Shown: piece by piece, positions 36,885 to 46,101 of the stretch
How the letters are laid out: every line of letters starts with the position of its first letter
Position numbering within the stretch: position 1 is the first letter of the stretch
Origin: Arenibacter sp. F20364
Lineage (GTDB): Bacteria > Bacteroidota > Bacteroidia > Flavobacteriales > Flavobacteriaceae
Reading direction: 5' to 3'
NCBI RefSeq assembly: GCF_023015905.1
Contig: NZ_JALKBD010000010.1
Coordinates: 1-64,000 of the forward strand
DNA: 64,000 bases
The notes under the pieces: generated by a model
Told to the model about the DNA's origin: nothing
Databases searched by the model: none
Seen by the model: the letters and a program-made list of their open reading frames with translations, nothing else
Translations under genes and position numbers: made by a program

Positions 36885-37778
36885 CTACAAATATTGCCGC
36901 AAGTGCTTTTTAAAATATGCGGCGCTATCCGCCGCACTTTGCATAGGACTGGTTTTGAAATTTCCCCCTTGTTCCAAATAATAGTACTCCAGTCCCGATT
37001 TTTTAGGGTCTGGAAGAATTGATTTATAATCAATGGACCCATTGCCCAATTCAGAATAGTCCCTACTAATTTTATCCATGTCCTTGATATGCCACATTAC
37101 ATAGCGCCCAGGTTGTTTCTTAATAAGTTCCTTTGGGGTTAATTCCGAGGAGTGCATCACCCAGTACATATCCATCTGAAGTTTCACCAAAGAAGCATCC
37201 GTTTCCTTTAAAATGATGTCGAATCCAGTTTTACCTCCATAATCTTCAAATTCGAAACCGTGATTGTGATAGGCAAAGCCCAATCCTGCAGAGTTTACCT
37301 GTTCCCCTATTAAGTTTAGTTTATGCGACATTATTTTGAAATTATCCAAGGTCCGCTGCTCTGGGGCTAAATAAGGCCAAGTGATATAATTACTGTCCAG
37401 GGCCTTAGCCGCTATAATGCATTTATCCACAAAAACGTTTAAGTCCTCCTCCGGTTTTTCCAAATAGGACGAAAAACCGTAATGTCCACTAGTTATTGAT
37501 AATTCTAGGTCGTCCAAAATTTTCTTCAGTTCAGAAGGGGTATAGCCATAAATAAGGCCCTTGTCTGCATCAAAGCCATAGAATTCGAAGTCCTCATAGC
37601 CCATTTCCTTTAAGGCCTTAATGGTAGCAAGGGGATTTTTGGCCATATCGGTTCGCACCGAAAAAAGTTGATAACCCATTTTATATTTTGGTCGTTCCCA
37701 TATGGAGAATGAGCTTAGCGGCAATAGCGCTGAGGCACCTAGGACTGCTGTACTACCCATAAAATCTCTTCGGTTCAT
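36885..37778 (-). CDS. Sugar phosphate isomerase/epimerase (xylose-isomerase-like TIM barrel), Tat signal
   Basis: A 297-residue secreted TIM-barrel protein. MNRRDFMGSTAVLGASALLPLSSFS is a twin-arginine signal. YQLFSVRTDMAKNPLATIKALKEMGYEDFEFYGFD is the first beta-alpha unit, LGFAYHNHGFEFED and LVKLQMDMYWVMHS carry the metal-binding residues (His, Asp, Glu), and MWHIKDMDKISRDYSELGNGSID is the last metal site. The family handles sugars and inositol derivatives. It follows the PhoD-like gene by 39 bp on the same strand. Confidence 0.87.
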   Translation of the reverse strand: MNRRDFMGSTAVLGASALLPLSSFSIWERPKYKMGYQLFSVRTDMAKNPLATIKALKEMGYEDFEFYGFDADKGLIYGYTPSELKKILDDLELSITSGHYGFSSYLEKPEEDLNVFVDKCIIAAKALDSNYITWPYLAPEQRTLDNFKIMSHKLNLIGEQVNSAGLGFAYHNHGFEFEDYGGKTGFDIILKETDASLVKLQMDMYWVMHSSELTPKELIKKQPGRYVMWHIKDMDKISRDYSELGNGSIDYKSILPDPKKSGLEYYYLEQGGNFKTSPMQSAADSAAYFKKHLRQYL

Positions 37779-37817
37779 GTAATTTTTTTTTAAAATAAGG
37801 TTGAAGTTAATTAAAAA

Positions 37818-39230
37818 TTACCTTGTTATGGTTTCCTTGTTCATAATATTGCCATCAACATCATAATGTATAAACTCAATAATAGGAGTATTCCTTTCCC
37901 GATGTATTTTTACGGCCAAAAAACCTCCTTCTACCCTAAGGAACTTGTGCTCCGGACGTTTATCGTTCGGATCCCAGCCTTGGGCATGGGAATTGCTGGA
38001 TGGCCCCTGACTAAACTCCATTAAGCCTGTTTCCGGATCAACGGAAACGTATTGCCAATGCCTATCCCCATTGATTACGAACATTTTTTGATCGGATAAA
38101 TATTTGCGCAACCAATCACCCTCCGTCTTAAAGGAAACATTGGAGTGGTTGTCAATTTTGCCTTTGGCCCTATCCGGACCTACCACGGGGGTGGGCGAGC
38201 TTAGTATTTTAAAAGTGGCATCCGAGGCTTCCACCGTTTGTTTAAACCACTCTATCTGCTCCTTCCCCCAAATACTTTTGTCTGCTCCGTCAGGAGCTTT
38301 ATTGTCACTTCTGTAATCCCTACCTTCTACCATCCAAATTTGAAGATCCTGGCCCCATCTAAAGGTCCTGTAGGATTTCTCCATGATCGGAGCTTGTTCG
38401 TTCCAGATTAACAGGCCATCCTCAAAACTCAGTTCACCAAAAGGGGAGGAGGTGGGCATGGCATCGTCCTTTAACAGATCGTGGTCGTCCTTTTGTAAGT
38501 AAAGGGGAGTATTGTTGTAGAAATTGTTCAAAGAGGGCCAGGAATTAATGGCGTGCCATTTATGTCTGGCCAATTCCAAATTGTAAGCCATGGGTCCGGG
38601 TTTGTCGTAATAAACGTAATCTCCCGTCTGACAATGAAACAAGGGGTTTAATTTTAGCATATTGTCGTATATCTTAAATCCCCGTTGAGGATCGTCATAG
38701 GACCAAAAGTATTGACAGGTGGAAGAGGTAAAAAGTACGGGTGCTACCTCATTAGCCATAGGTGCTGTAGTAAAACTTCCATTTACTTCGGAAATGGGAG
38801 TTTCACTTCCCTTTCTGCCCCTTATAGTTACATCGTAGACTGTATTGGATTTTAGCCCTGTAATCTTATGTTTAAAAGTGAAGTCTTTATACTCCGAAAC
38901 ATATTCCCATGGGGTAGTCAATACCGTGTCTTTAGAACGGACCTCAATGCTGATCTGCCCGAAGGTACCCTCCACGGCCCCGTCCATTTGATTTACCGGC
39001 ATATCATTGTCAAAATCGATAGGGCTTCTAAAGGGAGCCCCTTTCTGTTGATGTTTTATAGGTATGGGTTTTTCGGATAGGCACAATCTGGTCCACAGTA
39101 TGGCAGAGGAATCGGTTAATTCTCCTATCTTAAAGCCATTGGTGAAGTATACTTGGTCAATATTTTGGGCTTGTATAGCGTAGGTCAGAACAATAAAAGT
39201 CCCAAGAAATAGAATTAAACGGTTTTTCAC
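37818..39230 (-). CDS. Secreted PhoD-like phosphatase (alkaline phosphatase D family)
   Basis: A 470-residue secreted metallophosphoesterase; the frame starts with GTG and a signal peptide (MKNRLILFLGTFIVLTYAIQAQ). A fibronectin-like N-terminal domain (SAILWTRLCLSEKP ... GLKSNTVYDVTIRGRKG) is followed by the catalytic part with SSTCQYFW, HCQTGDYVYYDKPG, QKDDHDLLKDDAMPT, MVEGRDYRSDN and INGDRHWQYV, the metal motifs of PhoD. It probably hydrolyses phosphodiesters or phosphomonoesters in the periplasm. It is probably cotranscribed with the TIM-barrel gene. Confidence 0.87.
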   Translation of the reverse strand: MKNRLILFLGTFIVLTYAIQAQNIDQVYFTNGFKIGELTDSSAILWTRLCLSEKPIPIKHQQKGAPFRSPIDFDNDMPVNQMDGAVEGTFGQISIEVRSKDTVLTTPWEYVSEYKDFTFKHKITGLKSNTVYDVTIRGRKGSETPISEVNGSFTTAPMANEVAPVLFTSSTCQYFWSYDDPQRGFKIYDNMLKLNPLFHCQTGDYVYYDKPGPMAYNLELARHKWHAINSWPSLNNFYNNTPLYLQKDDHDLLKDDAMPTSSPFGELSFEDGLLIWNEQAPIMEKSYRTFRWGQDLQIWMVEGRDYRSDNKAPDGADKSIWGKEQIEWFKQTVEASDATFKILSSPTPVVGPDRAKGKIDNHSNVSFKTEGDWLRKYLSDQKMFVINGDRHWQYVSVDPETGLMEFSQGPSSNSHAQGWDPNDKRPEHKFLRVEGGFLAVKIHRERNTPIIEFIHYDVDGNIMNKETITR

Positions 39231-39368
39231 GGTGATTGTTTCTTTTGATAGTTATCTGTAACTGTTTAAACCAAATATATGTTATTTATTCAAACCACCG
39301 TAGTGTACAAGAGCTTCCCTTGCTTATCCAATGTTTGTTGGAGGAATAGGTCCGGAAATTTTATATTC

Positions 39369-40280
39369 TTATTGGGCTGGTTTCATTTTGGATATAAATA
39401 TGTCCTGTAGAATAGCCAATTCCTTTTTGTATTTTAAGTCGGTCCTAGAGGCAAAATAGAGGGTGTTTTCGGTAGGGGTGTTACCTTCCCAGACCAATTT
39501 AATCTCATTGTAAGCAATGGCCTCCTTACAAAGAAAATCGGGAACCAAAGCCAATCCATTTTCATTGCTTAAACACCTGATGATCGAATTTATACTTGGC
39601 AAGATGTAATTAGGCTTAAAATTGGGACGTTTGTTAAAGTTATTATACCAAAATTTCCTGAAGTGTTCCATTTCATTGGAAGCACTATACCATCTGTGTT
39701 GTAAAAGCTCTTGTTCCAGGGTCTGTAGGTCTCCTTTTTTTAGCCGATCTTCTATTTTGAAGGTGTCTGTTCGTTTTCCGGCAACCAATACAATACTTTC
39801 CTTGGAAAAAGGAGTGTAGTTGACCAAAGTAGTTTTGTTGGTTTGTTTTTTGGGAGTTATTACCAAATCCAATATACCATTGTTCAAGTCTATTATCAAG
39901 TCCATATGGTTTCCAAATTTTGCCACTAGATCGAATTCTAATTTTGGTACTTCTGGCTCTATGATCATTTGAAAGGTTTCAGAACACATGCCAATATGTA
40001 ATGAAGGATTTTTCTCCTGGGTAGTTTTTTTAAAATGCTGTTCCGCTATCTCCAATACATTAATAGGGTCTATAATGTACTCGTAGAGAAATTTGCCTTC
40101 CTCGGTAGGGATCATTTTCCTGGAGGTACGTTCAAAAAGTTTTTTGCCCACATAGGCTTCCAGGGCATTTAAATGAACACTTACTCCGGGTTGCGAAGCA
40201 TATAAGGCTACGGAAGCCTTTGTTAAGGTTCCGTTTTCATAGATCTCTTTAAAGGTCCTATACCATTCCAAATTCACCAT
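39369..40280 (-). CDS. LysR family transcriptional regulator
   Basis: A 303-residue LTTR. The N-terminal winged HTH is LEWYRTFKEIYENGTLTKASVALYASQPGVSVHLNALEAYVGKKLFERTSRKMIPTEEG; the C-terminal half is a two-lobed effector domain (LHIGMCSETFQMI, LIIDLNNGILDLVITPKK, GLALVPDFLCKEAI). It is divergently transcribed from the MdaB-like gene with an inverted repeat at 40297-40317 between, the standard arrangement for an LTTR and its target. Confidence 0.92.
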   Translation of the reverse strand: MVNLEWYRTFKEIYENGTLTKASVALYASQPGVSVHLNALEAYVGKKLFERTSRKMIPTEEGKFLYEYIIDPINVLEIAEQHFKKTTQEKNPSLHIGMCSETFQMIIEPEVPKLEFDLVAKFGNHMDLIIDLNNGILDLVITPKKQTNKTTLVNYTPFSKESIVLVAGKRTDTFKIEDRLKKGDLQTLEQELLQHRWYSASNEMEHFRKFWYNNFNKRPNFKPNYILPSINSIIRCLSNENGLALVPDFLCKEAIAYNEIKLVWEGNTPTENTLYFASRTDLKYKKELAILQDIFISKMKPAQ

Positions 40281-40296
40281 AACTATTATAATTTTG

Positions 40297-40317
40297 ATAC
40301 AAAGGTATAATTTGTAT
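40297..40317. promoter_or_regulatory. LysR-type operator
   Basis: ATACAAA and TTTGTAT, perfect 7-base inverted repeats with a 7-base centre, lie between the divergent LysR and mdaB-like genes. The symmetry and the T-N11-A core fit an LTTR recognition site. Confidence 0.6.
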
Positions 40318-40373
40318 TATTTTTAATATACATGTTTTCCTTTTAATTTTACACCATAATTAAAATAGTAAGC

Positions 40374-41009
40374 ATGAAAAAGATATTTATTATTAATGGG
40401 GGACACCCATTTGCGCATTCAGGTGGCAGGTTTAATGAGACTTTGTTCAACACAACTATTGCGCACTTCCAATCCTTGGAAGGGTACGCTGTAAAATTTA
40501 CACGGGTAGGGGACAATTACGATTCCAAAGTGGAAGTGGAAAAGTTTAAATGGGCAGATTTAATTATATACCATACCCCTATTTGGTGGTTTCAATTGCC
40601 TTTTGGCTTTAAAAAGTATATTGACGAGGTTTTTACGGAAGGACACCAAAATGGTATTTACCACAGTGATGGAAGAAGTAGTAAGAATCCGGCCATTAAT
40701 TACGGTACCGGTGGACTTTTAAAAGGTAAAAAGTATATTTTAACCACAAGCTGGAATGCACCAAAGGAGGCATTTACCTTGGAAGGGGAGTTCTTTAATG
40801 AGACATCCGTCGATGATGGGGTAATGTTTGGATTTCATAGAATGAATGCCTTTGCCGGATTGGAAAGACTTGCGACCCATCACTTTCACGATATGGAGAA
40901 AAATGCAGATGTTGAAAAGGAGTTGAAAGATTATAGGGATTTCTTGAGCCAAACGGAGAACAGGTTTATTTTGGAAGATTGTTCTGCTGGGTTAATAAAT
41001 GCCGGCTAA
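40374..41009 (+). CDS. mdaB: MdaB-like NAD(P)H quinone oxidoreductase
   Basis: A 211-residue flavodoxin-fold enzyme. IFIINGGHPFAHSGGRFNETLFNTT, IYHTPIWWFQLPFGFKKYIDEVF and INYGTGGLLKGKKYILTTSWNAP match MdaB (modulator of drug activity B), a two-electron quinone reductase using FAD and NADPH that protects against quinone stress. The divergent LysR gene is the probable regulator. Confidence 0.88.
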   Translation: MKKIFIINGGHPFAHSGGRFNETLFNTTIAHFQSLEGYAVKFTRVGDNYDSKVEVEKFKWADLIIYHTPIWWFQLPFGFKKYIDEVFTEGHQNGIYHSDGRSSKNPAINYGTGGLLKGKKYILTTSWNAPKEAFTLEGEFFNETSVDDGVMFGFHRMNAFAGLERLATHHFHDMEKNADVEKELKDYRDFLSQTENRFILEDCSAGLINAG

Positions 41010-41246
41010 TGTCAAGACAAAATCCTTAGGCTTACACAATAACTATAGCTTTGGTCCACTTCAACCGATAGGGAAATTCCATTAGGATTACATGCAATGA
41101 CTTGGTCAAACCCATTAAATTTTAGGGAAATGTACTAAAAAGGAACCTCTTGCTTTAATTGCGGGCAAAATAAATATTGAATAATGTTAAAAAAAGCCAT
41201 ATCTTGAATAAGCAAAAAAAGCTTTAAAATATAGCCAACCATTAAC

Positions 41247-41801
41247 ATGCCTATTATGAAATTAAATAGATTCTTTTTAACCGTGGCTACGGTTATTGTA
41301 GTGTTCATATCCAGTGAAAATGTATTTTGCCAGACTACGGATATTGCGGTTGTGGATAGTACTTCCAAAACAGAAAATAGATTAAAATTCGGTTTAGGGT
41401 TTGGCTTGAGCTTTGTTGGGGGGACCAACATTAGTTTAGCACCCAATTTAATATATGAAGTAAGCGATAAGGTGAGTCTCGGTGGTGGAATCCAGGGCAG
41501 TTATACTTCAATCAAGGATTTGCAGAATACCACAACTTTCGGGGCCAACATCATAACCCAGTATAGACCGATCAGGCAACTGACTACCTTGTTAGAATTC
41601 GCACAGCTCAAGGTGAATACCAAAACAGAGACCTCCACAGGTCAAGTTACCGATGATTATTGGGACTCTGCACTCTTCGTTGGTCTAGGTTGGAATATTA
41701 ACGAAAAAATATCCCTAGGGGCTAAGTACAATCTGCTGTACAAGAAAGATGAAAGTGTATATACCAGCCCTATACTTCCGTTTGTAAATATTACTTTTTA
41801 G
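41247..41801 (+). CDS. Outer-membrane beta-barrel-like protein
   Basis: A 184-residue protein (alternative ATG at 41256 gives 181) with a signal peptide ending near FCQ. The mature part alternates short strands (LKFGLGFGLSFVGGTNISLAP, LIYEVSDKVSLGGGIQGSYT, ALFVGLGWNINEKISLGAKYNLLY) and ends with Phe, as in small eight-stranded outer-membrane barrels. The function is unknown and no operon partner is seen. Confidence 0.72.
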   Translation: MPIMKLNRFFLTVATVIVVFISSENVFCQTTDIAVVDSTSKTENRLKFGLGFGLSFVGGTNISLAPNLIYEVSDKVSLGGGIQGSYTSIKDLQNTTTFGANIITQYRPIRQLTTLLEFAQLKVNTKTETSTGQVTDDYWDSALFVGLGWNINEKISLGAKYNLLYKKDESVYTSPILPFVNITF

Positions 41802-42086
41802 AAGGGCGGTAACTTAGGTAGGCCATGAAGTTTAATAGCACAAGCCCAAAAGCTGACTTAATTATTAATACACCTTGTATGAAATTCTGTAATTACCCAC
41901 TGCAACACCTTGGGTAATCATAGCACGGCTCCTAAACGGGATTAACTTACATATCCCATAAATTAACATTTTTTAAGGTTTATTTTCGATCTGAAGTTAA
42001 AATAGCATATAAATTGGAAAATCCTGCTGTTTCATTAAAGTACACCTACCAATAAATTTGTAAGTGTATTCTTTAATTACTTCGTT

Positions 42087-42638
42087 ATGAAAAAAATGAA
42101 TTTTTATCCCAAGACTTGGCAAGTGGTTCCTCTGCTATCCGATAGGTATCTATTGGATTCTGATGGTAAATGTATAAAGGATTTGGTATTGCGGAATATC
42201 TATGCCACCGATATGAAAGTGTCCGAAATGGATTTGAACATCATTAAGTTTTCTGCTATGGATGCCAATGGACAGGAGCACTTTATTGCAGACTTCCCAG
42301 GTCAGGCTTCCATACCCGTTAAAGGTATGCATACTGGTCTTTTTCTAAAATCTAAAAGTGTTCTTGACTTGGAACCTGGCACCTATAATGCATTCAGATT
42401 CTATCTTGCCAAAACTGGGAGTAGAATTATCTATAGTGATCGTTTTGTAGAACGTGCCGACGGAATTAAATTCCTGAATTTTGAGATTGTGGACGGACTG
42501 ACCATAAAAGGGGAGGAGTCACCGGAGGCTATTCTCCGATTCGATTTTGAGCCCTTTAAAGCAAATGGAATTTTTAAGACCATTGGACAACTTTTTAAAG
42601 TTCCAGGTGTTGTGACGGGCAAGTTGGCGCACTCCTAA
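42087..42638 (+). CDS. Protein of unknown function
   Basis: A 183-residue soluble protein without signal peptide. It is beta-rich, with segments such as DLVLRNIYATDMKVSEMDLNIIKFSAMDANGQ and EPGTYNAFRFYLAKTGSRIIYSDRFVERADGIKFLNF, resembling a C2-like or jelly-roll sandwich, but I recognise no family. A candidate -7 element TAAATTTG lies at 42053-42060, 27 bp upstream of the ATG. A terminator follows at 42721. Confidence 0.65.
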   Translation: MKKMNFYPKTWQVVPLLSDRYLLDSDGKCIKDLVLRNIYATDMKVSEMDLNIIKFSAMDANGQEHFIADFPGQASIPVKGMHTGLFLKSKSVLDLEPGTYNAFRFYLAKTGSRIIYSDRFVERADGIKFLNFEIVDGLTIKGEESPEAILRFDFEPFKANGIFKTIGQLFKVPGVVTGKLAHS

Positions 42639-42720
42639 GCCTTATAGACCAAAGAGCTCTTTTTTTGTAGACAAGACCGGTTTCCCAAGAGATTGGGACT
42701 AAATACTAAAAACAGCAAAA

Positions 42721-42758
42721 AAACCCTCAAGACATAGATATTTTGTCTTAAGGGTTTT
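42721..42758 (+). terminator. Intrinsic terminator
   Basis: A 14-bp stem with one mismatch (AAACCCT-x-AAGACA with its complement) ends in a short T run 82 bp after the stop of the gene at 42087. Flanking A runs make it usable in both directions. Confidence 0.75.
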
Positions 42759-42849
42759 ATCAATAGCTGATAATTATCATAGTTAAAACACAACAATTCC
42801 CGAACTTTGTTAATTGCACTTATCCTAGTCAAATAATTAACAAGGCAAC

Positions 42850-44262
42850 ATGTGGAATGCTATTTTTCTTAGTCTTTATATTCTTATTGCATTAGCCATT
42901 ATAATAAGTATCCTTTTGCATGGCGCCAAGCCCTCAAAAAGTTTAGCTTGGCTTCTGGCCATTTTCACCCTTCCCGTGGGTGGTATGTTCCTTTATCTTC
43001 TTCTTGGAAGGAATCGTAGAAAAAATAAGTTGTTGAAATTAAAAAAGAAGGCTTTTTTAAACTTGCCGGAACCCTCAATGCAGCACATGGCGTCTATGAG
43101 CGGGAAGTACCAAAAACTTATGACCTTGGTATACCGAAATTCACATTTCCCGCCAACGGACAGAAATGAACTCCACCTGTTGAAAGATGGCAAAACGACC
43201 TTCGAATCTATTTTTGAAGCTTTGGAAAACGCTCAGTACCGCATACATCTGCAATACTACATTTTTGAAGATGGGGAACTAGCTCAAAAATTATTGGAAC
43301 TTTTTGAACGTAAAGTTGCACAAGGGGTGGAGATAAGAATGATCTATGACGGTATAGGCAGCTTTTCATTGAGTAAGGCCTATTTGAAAAAATTAATGAG
43401 CATTGGTGTGGAGGTATTTCCATTTTTACCGTTCAAGTTCGGGCGTTTTTTTTCCTCCCTAAATTATAGAAACCATAGAAAGATCATTGTGGTAGATGGC
43501 AAAGTGGCATTTACCGGAGGAATAAACGTATCCGATAAATACTTGAAAGGCGATGTGGCACTGGGCAACTGGCACGATATGCACTTAAAGCTTGAAGGTA
43601 CTGCAGCGAGTCATTTGGATTTTGTATTTGCAATGGATTGGTATCTAGTTTGTCAAAAGACAATTTCTGTGCAGCCCTTACATCCGGATGAGGGTGCCAC
43701 AAAAAAAAGTGCATCTAAACTTGTGCAGATCGTTTCCGGTGGACCTGATGACGACTTTCCTTCCTTGGAGCAGACCTACTTTGCAATGATCAATAAGGCT
43801 AAAAATTACCTGTATATTACCAATCCCTATGTAATTCCAGGACAGGCCATTATGCAGGCGCTACAGACAGCAGCATTGGGAGGCGTGGATATACGCTTGA
43901 TGGTGTCCGAGAATGCGGACAATAAAATAGTAAGTTGGAGTGTTCGTTCTTATTTTGAACCCCTTCTAAAATCCGGTATAAAAATCTATTTATTTCCTGA
44001 CGGATTTTTGCATAGCAAAATCATTGTCAGTGATGATGCCATTGCGACCATAGGTACTGCCAATTTGGATGATAGAAGTTTTGAACAGAACTATGAAGTA
44101 AACGCAATTGTTTATGATGCCGATTTTGCAAACTTGTTGAAGGAAGATTTTCTTAAGGATGCCTATTCCAGTAGAAAGCTGGACTATGAAGATCATATAA
44201 AAAGACCTTGGGGAGAAAAACTAAAAGAAGGTTTTGGAAAAGTATTTAGTCCGTTGTTATGA
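42850..44262 (+). CDS. cls: Cardiolipin synthase
   Basis: A 470-residue phospholipase-D-superfamily enzyme that joins two phosphatidylglycerol molecules. Two N-terminal helices (FLSLYILIALAIIISILLHG, LLAIFTLPVGGMFLYLLLG) are followed by two PLD domains with HKD motifs: NHRKIIVVDGKVAFTGGIN and LHSKIIVSDDAIATIGTANLDDRSFEQNYE. Length and layout match bacterial ClsA. An Fnr-like palindrome TGATAATTATCA lies at 42768-42779 upstream. It ends converging on ldhA with a 6-bp overlap. Confidence 0.94.
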   Translation: MWNAIFLSLYILIALAIIISILLHGAKPSKSLAWLLAIFTLPVGGMFLYLLLGRNRRKNKLLKLKKKAFLNLPEPSMQHMASMSGKYQKLMTLVYRNSHFPPTDRNELHLLKDGKTTFESIFEALENAQYRIHLQYYIFEDGELAQKLLELFERKVAQGVEIRMIYDGIGSFSLSKAYLKKLMSIGVEVFPFLPFKFGRFFSSLNYRNHRKIIVVDGKVAFTGGINVSDKYLKGDVALGNWHDMHLKLEGTAASHLDFVFAMDWYLVCQKTISVQPLHPDEGATKKSASKLVQIVSGGPDDDFPSLEQTYFAMINKAKNYLYITNPYVIPGQAIMQALQTAALGGVDIRLMVSENADNKIVSWSVRSYFEPLLKSGIKIYLFPDGFLHSKIIVSDDAIATIGTANLDDRSFEQNYEVNAIVYDADFANLLKEDFLKDAYSSRKLDYEDHIKRPWGEKLKEGFGKVFSPLL

Positions 44263-45264
44263 ATTGATCGTTTCAAGACTCAATTCGTTCTTGCACGGTT
44301 TTCCTTCTTCCCAACTATTTAGGTTCTCAAAAGTAATTTCAGCAATATTGGTCAAGGCTTCTTTGGTTATAAACCCTTGGTGGGGTGTAAGCAGCACATT
44401 GGGAAAGGATAATAATTTTTTTAATTGCCCATCCTTTATCCCATCCGCAGAATTATCCTTAAAGAACGACCCTTTTTCCTTTTCGTAAACATCTGTGCAG
44501 TAGCCTCCGATCGAATTCCTCTCCAAAGCGGCGATCAATTCTTTGGTCTCCACCAAGGCTCCTCTTGCCGTGTTTATCAAAATAACCCCAGGTTTCATCA
44601 AGGCAAGTTTTTGTTTGTTTATCAAATAAAAGTTCTCTTGGGTAAGCGGTATGTGAAGACTTATGATGTCCGATTCCTGACATATTTGATCCACGGACGT
44701 GTAAGTAAGATCATATAACGGAACTAGTCTGTAATCTGGTTTAAGGTCGTTGGCCAAAATCCTGCAACCAAAACCGTGCATGATCTTGGCCATAACACTT
44801 CCAATCCTACCAGTTCCAATAATACCTACGGTCTTACCGTTCAAATCGAAGCCCATAAGGTTATTTTGAAGAAAGTTGTAGGAGTGTACCTGTCTATCTG
44901 CCAATGTAATCTTTCGGTTAAGCGCCAGTAATTGTGCAACGGCATGTTCTGCAATCGAGTAGGGGGAATAGTCAGGGACATTAGCTACCTTTAGTCCATA
45001 TTTTTGCGCCGTTCTTAAATGAACATTGTTATACCCTGCTGAACGTAGGCTTATATAACGCACCCCCAAATCCGATAACTTTTCCAAGACCACAGAGGAG
45101 GCATCATCGCCGGAAAATATGGAAACTGCCTTATAACCAACAGCCTGAATGGCCGTTTCGGCATTCAGGGCATCTTTTGTATAGCTTACCGTATGAATAT
45201 TTTTATTGGCATTGATCAAAAAAGGGACTTCAAAATCTTTAGCGCTATAGACCAGTAACTTCAT
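44257..45264 (-). CDS. ldhA: D-lactate dehydrogenase (2-hydroxyacid dehydrogenase)
   Basis: A 335-residue D-isomer-specific 2-hydroxyacid dehydrogenase very like E. coli LdhA. MKLLVYSAKDFEVPFL opens the catalytic domain; SLRSAGYNNVHL, VGIIGTGRIGSVMAKIMHGFGC (NAD loop), INTARGALVETKELI (substrate Arg) and LTPHQGFITKEAL (catalytic His) are all present, as is the LdhA-type segment around DNSADGIKDGQL. It reduces pyruvate to D-lactate in fermentation. The start overlaps the lipoprotein gene by 20 bp, so both should use the promoter at 46050-46092. Confidence 0.9.
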   Translation of the reverse strand: MKLLVYSAKDFEVPFLINANKNIHTVSYTKDALNAETAIQAVGYKAVSIFSGDDASSVVLEKLSDLGVRYISLRSAGYNNVHLRTAQKYGLKVANVPDYSPYSIAEHAVAQLLALNRKITLADRQVHSYNFLQNNLMGFDLNGKTVGIIGTGRIGSVMAKIMHGFGCRILANDLKPDYRLVPLYDLTYTSVDQICQESDIISLHIPLTQENFYLINKQKLALMKPGVILINTARGALVETKELIAALERNSIGGYCTDVYEKEKGSFFKDNSADGIKDGQLKKLLSFPNVLLTPHQGFITKEALTNIAEITFENLNSWEEGKPCKNELSLETINS

Positions 45265-45901
45265 TTTTTTCTTCTTTGTTAAATATTAAATCTTGGTCTT
45301 CCATGGCCATTACAACAAGTTTTATATAATCCTTTATGGTTTTTTGGATGTTATCCGGATCGGTGATGTCAATGCTTCCTCTCCATATCATGGACCTTTC
45401 CTTGCCCTCACAAATACAGTAAAGTGTAGTCTCGGCGCTGTAGACCGTGAATTTGTCGTAGTAACCCTGATCATAATAAATGTCTTGGTGACTTAAATAA
45501 TCATCATTAAATCTGCCTTGGTAATTGTTCCATCTGGAAATGGATTTAAGAAAACTTTCCCTATCCTCGGAACCGGTGACCTTGGTGAATAGAATTGCGT
45601 CAAAACCCTTGTCCAACAGACTTTGTTCCACGTCGTCCAGTTCTTTTTCGGTTTTTCGGGAATCGGTAAAGGAGACGTCAAAAACATCCAAGCTACGCAT
45701 GGCTTCTACATTCCTTTTGCTAAACTCCTTTTGTAGGGTGGTCTCGAATTCTGTCCGAGCTTCGTCATTTTGTGTCATACCCACTATCAAAACCTTATTG
45801 GCATGGAACAGCACAATATCTGGGTTTTTCCAATTTTCTACCAAACTTGTCGAGGAACACCCTGTTAGTAATATTGCGAATAGAATTAATACTTTTTTCA
45901 T
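45245..45901 (-). CDS. Lipoprotein of unknown function
   Basis: A 218-residue predicted lipoprotein: MKKVLILFAILLTGC with lipobox LTGC. The body alternates helices and strands (ANKVLIVGMTQNDEARTEFETTLQKEFSKRNVEAMRSLDVF, LLDKGFDAILFTKVTGSED), suggesting a TolB-like or related alpha/beta fold, but no family is sure. It is translationally coupled to ldhA by a 20-bp overlap, and a TGAC/GTCA box with -7 element lies upstream. Confidence 0.72.
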   Translation of the reverse strand: MKKVLILFAILLTGCSSTSLVENWKNPDIVLFHANKVLIVGMTQNDEARTEFETTLQKEFSKRNVEAMRSLDVFDVSFTDSRKTEKELDDVEQSLLDKGFDAILFTKVTGSEDRESFLKSISRWNNYQGRFNDDYLSHQDIYYDQGYYDKFTVYSAETTLYCICEGKERSMIWRGSIDITDPDNIQKTIKDYIKLVVMAMEDQDLIFNKEEKNEVTGL

Positions 45902-46049
45902 GGTATAGGCTTTTGTAATAATGGTTTTTGGATTTCTCCCTATAGATTATAAACAGGGTTTATTCATTGGACAAATTTTGATGCTCATGACCCGACTTAC
46001 TGGGTATGGCCGCCCATCCGGCAACATCCTGTTTGTTATTAAATGATTG

Positions 46050-46092
46050 CCAAGTTAGTGGATGTGCTTCTGAAATAATATGACCTTGGTCA
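46050..46092 (-). promoter_or_regulatory. TGAC-box promoter of lipoprotein-ldhA operon
   Basis: The box TGACCTTGGTCA is at 46081-46092 and a -7-like element TAACTTGG (one mismatch to TAnnTTTG) at 46050-46057, read on the minus strand. The centres are 33.0 bp apart. The transcript leader would be about 145 nt. Confidence 0.6.
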
Positions 46093-46101
46093 GTTAGGCC
46101 A

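Noticed and set aside
41098-41108. TGACTTGGTCA upstream of the beta-barrel gene
   Set aside because: One base too short to be the 12-bp palindrome and no -7 element at the right distance.
42768-42809. TGATAATTATCA upstream of cls as a tenth regulon box
   Set aside because: Perfect palindrome, but the -7-like GAACTTTG has a mismatch and the spacing is 32.0, not 33.0 bp. Left as a possible Fnr-type site only.
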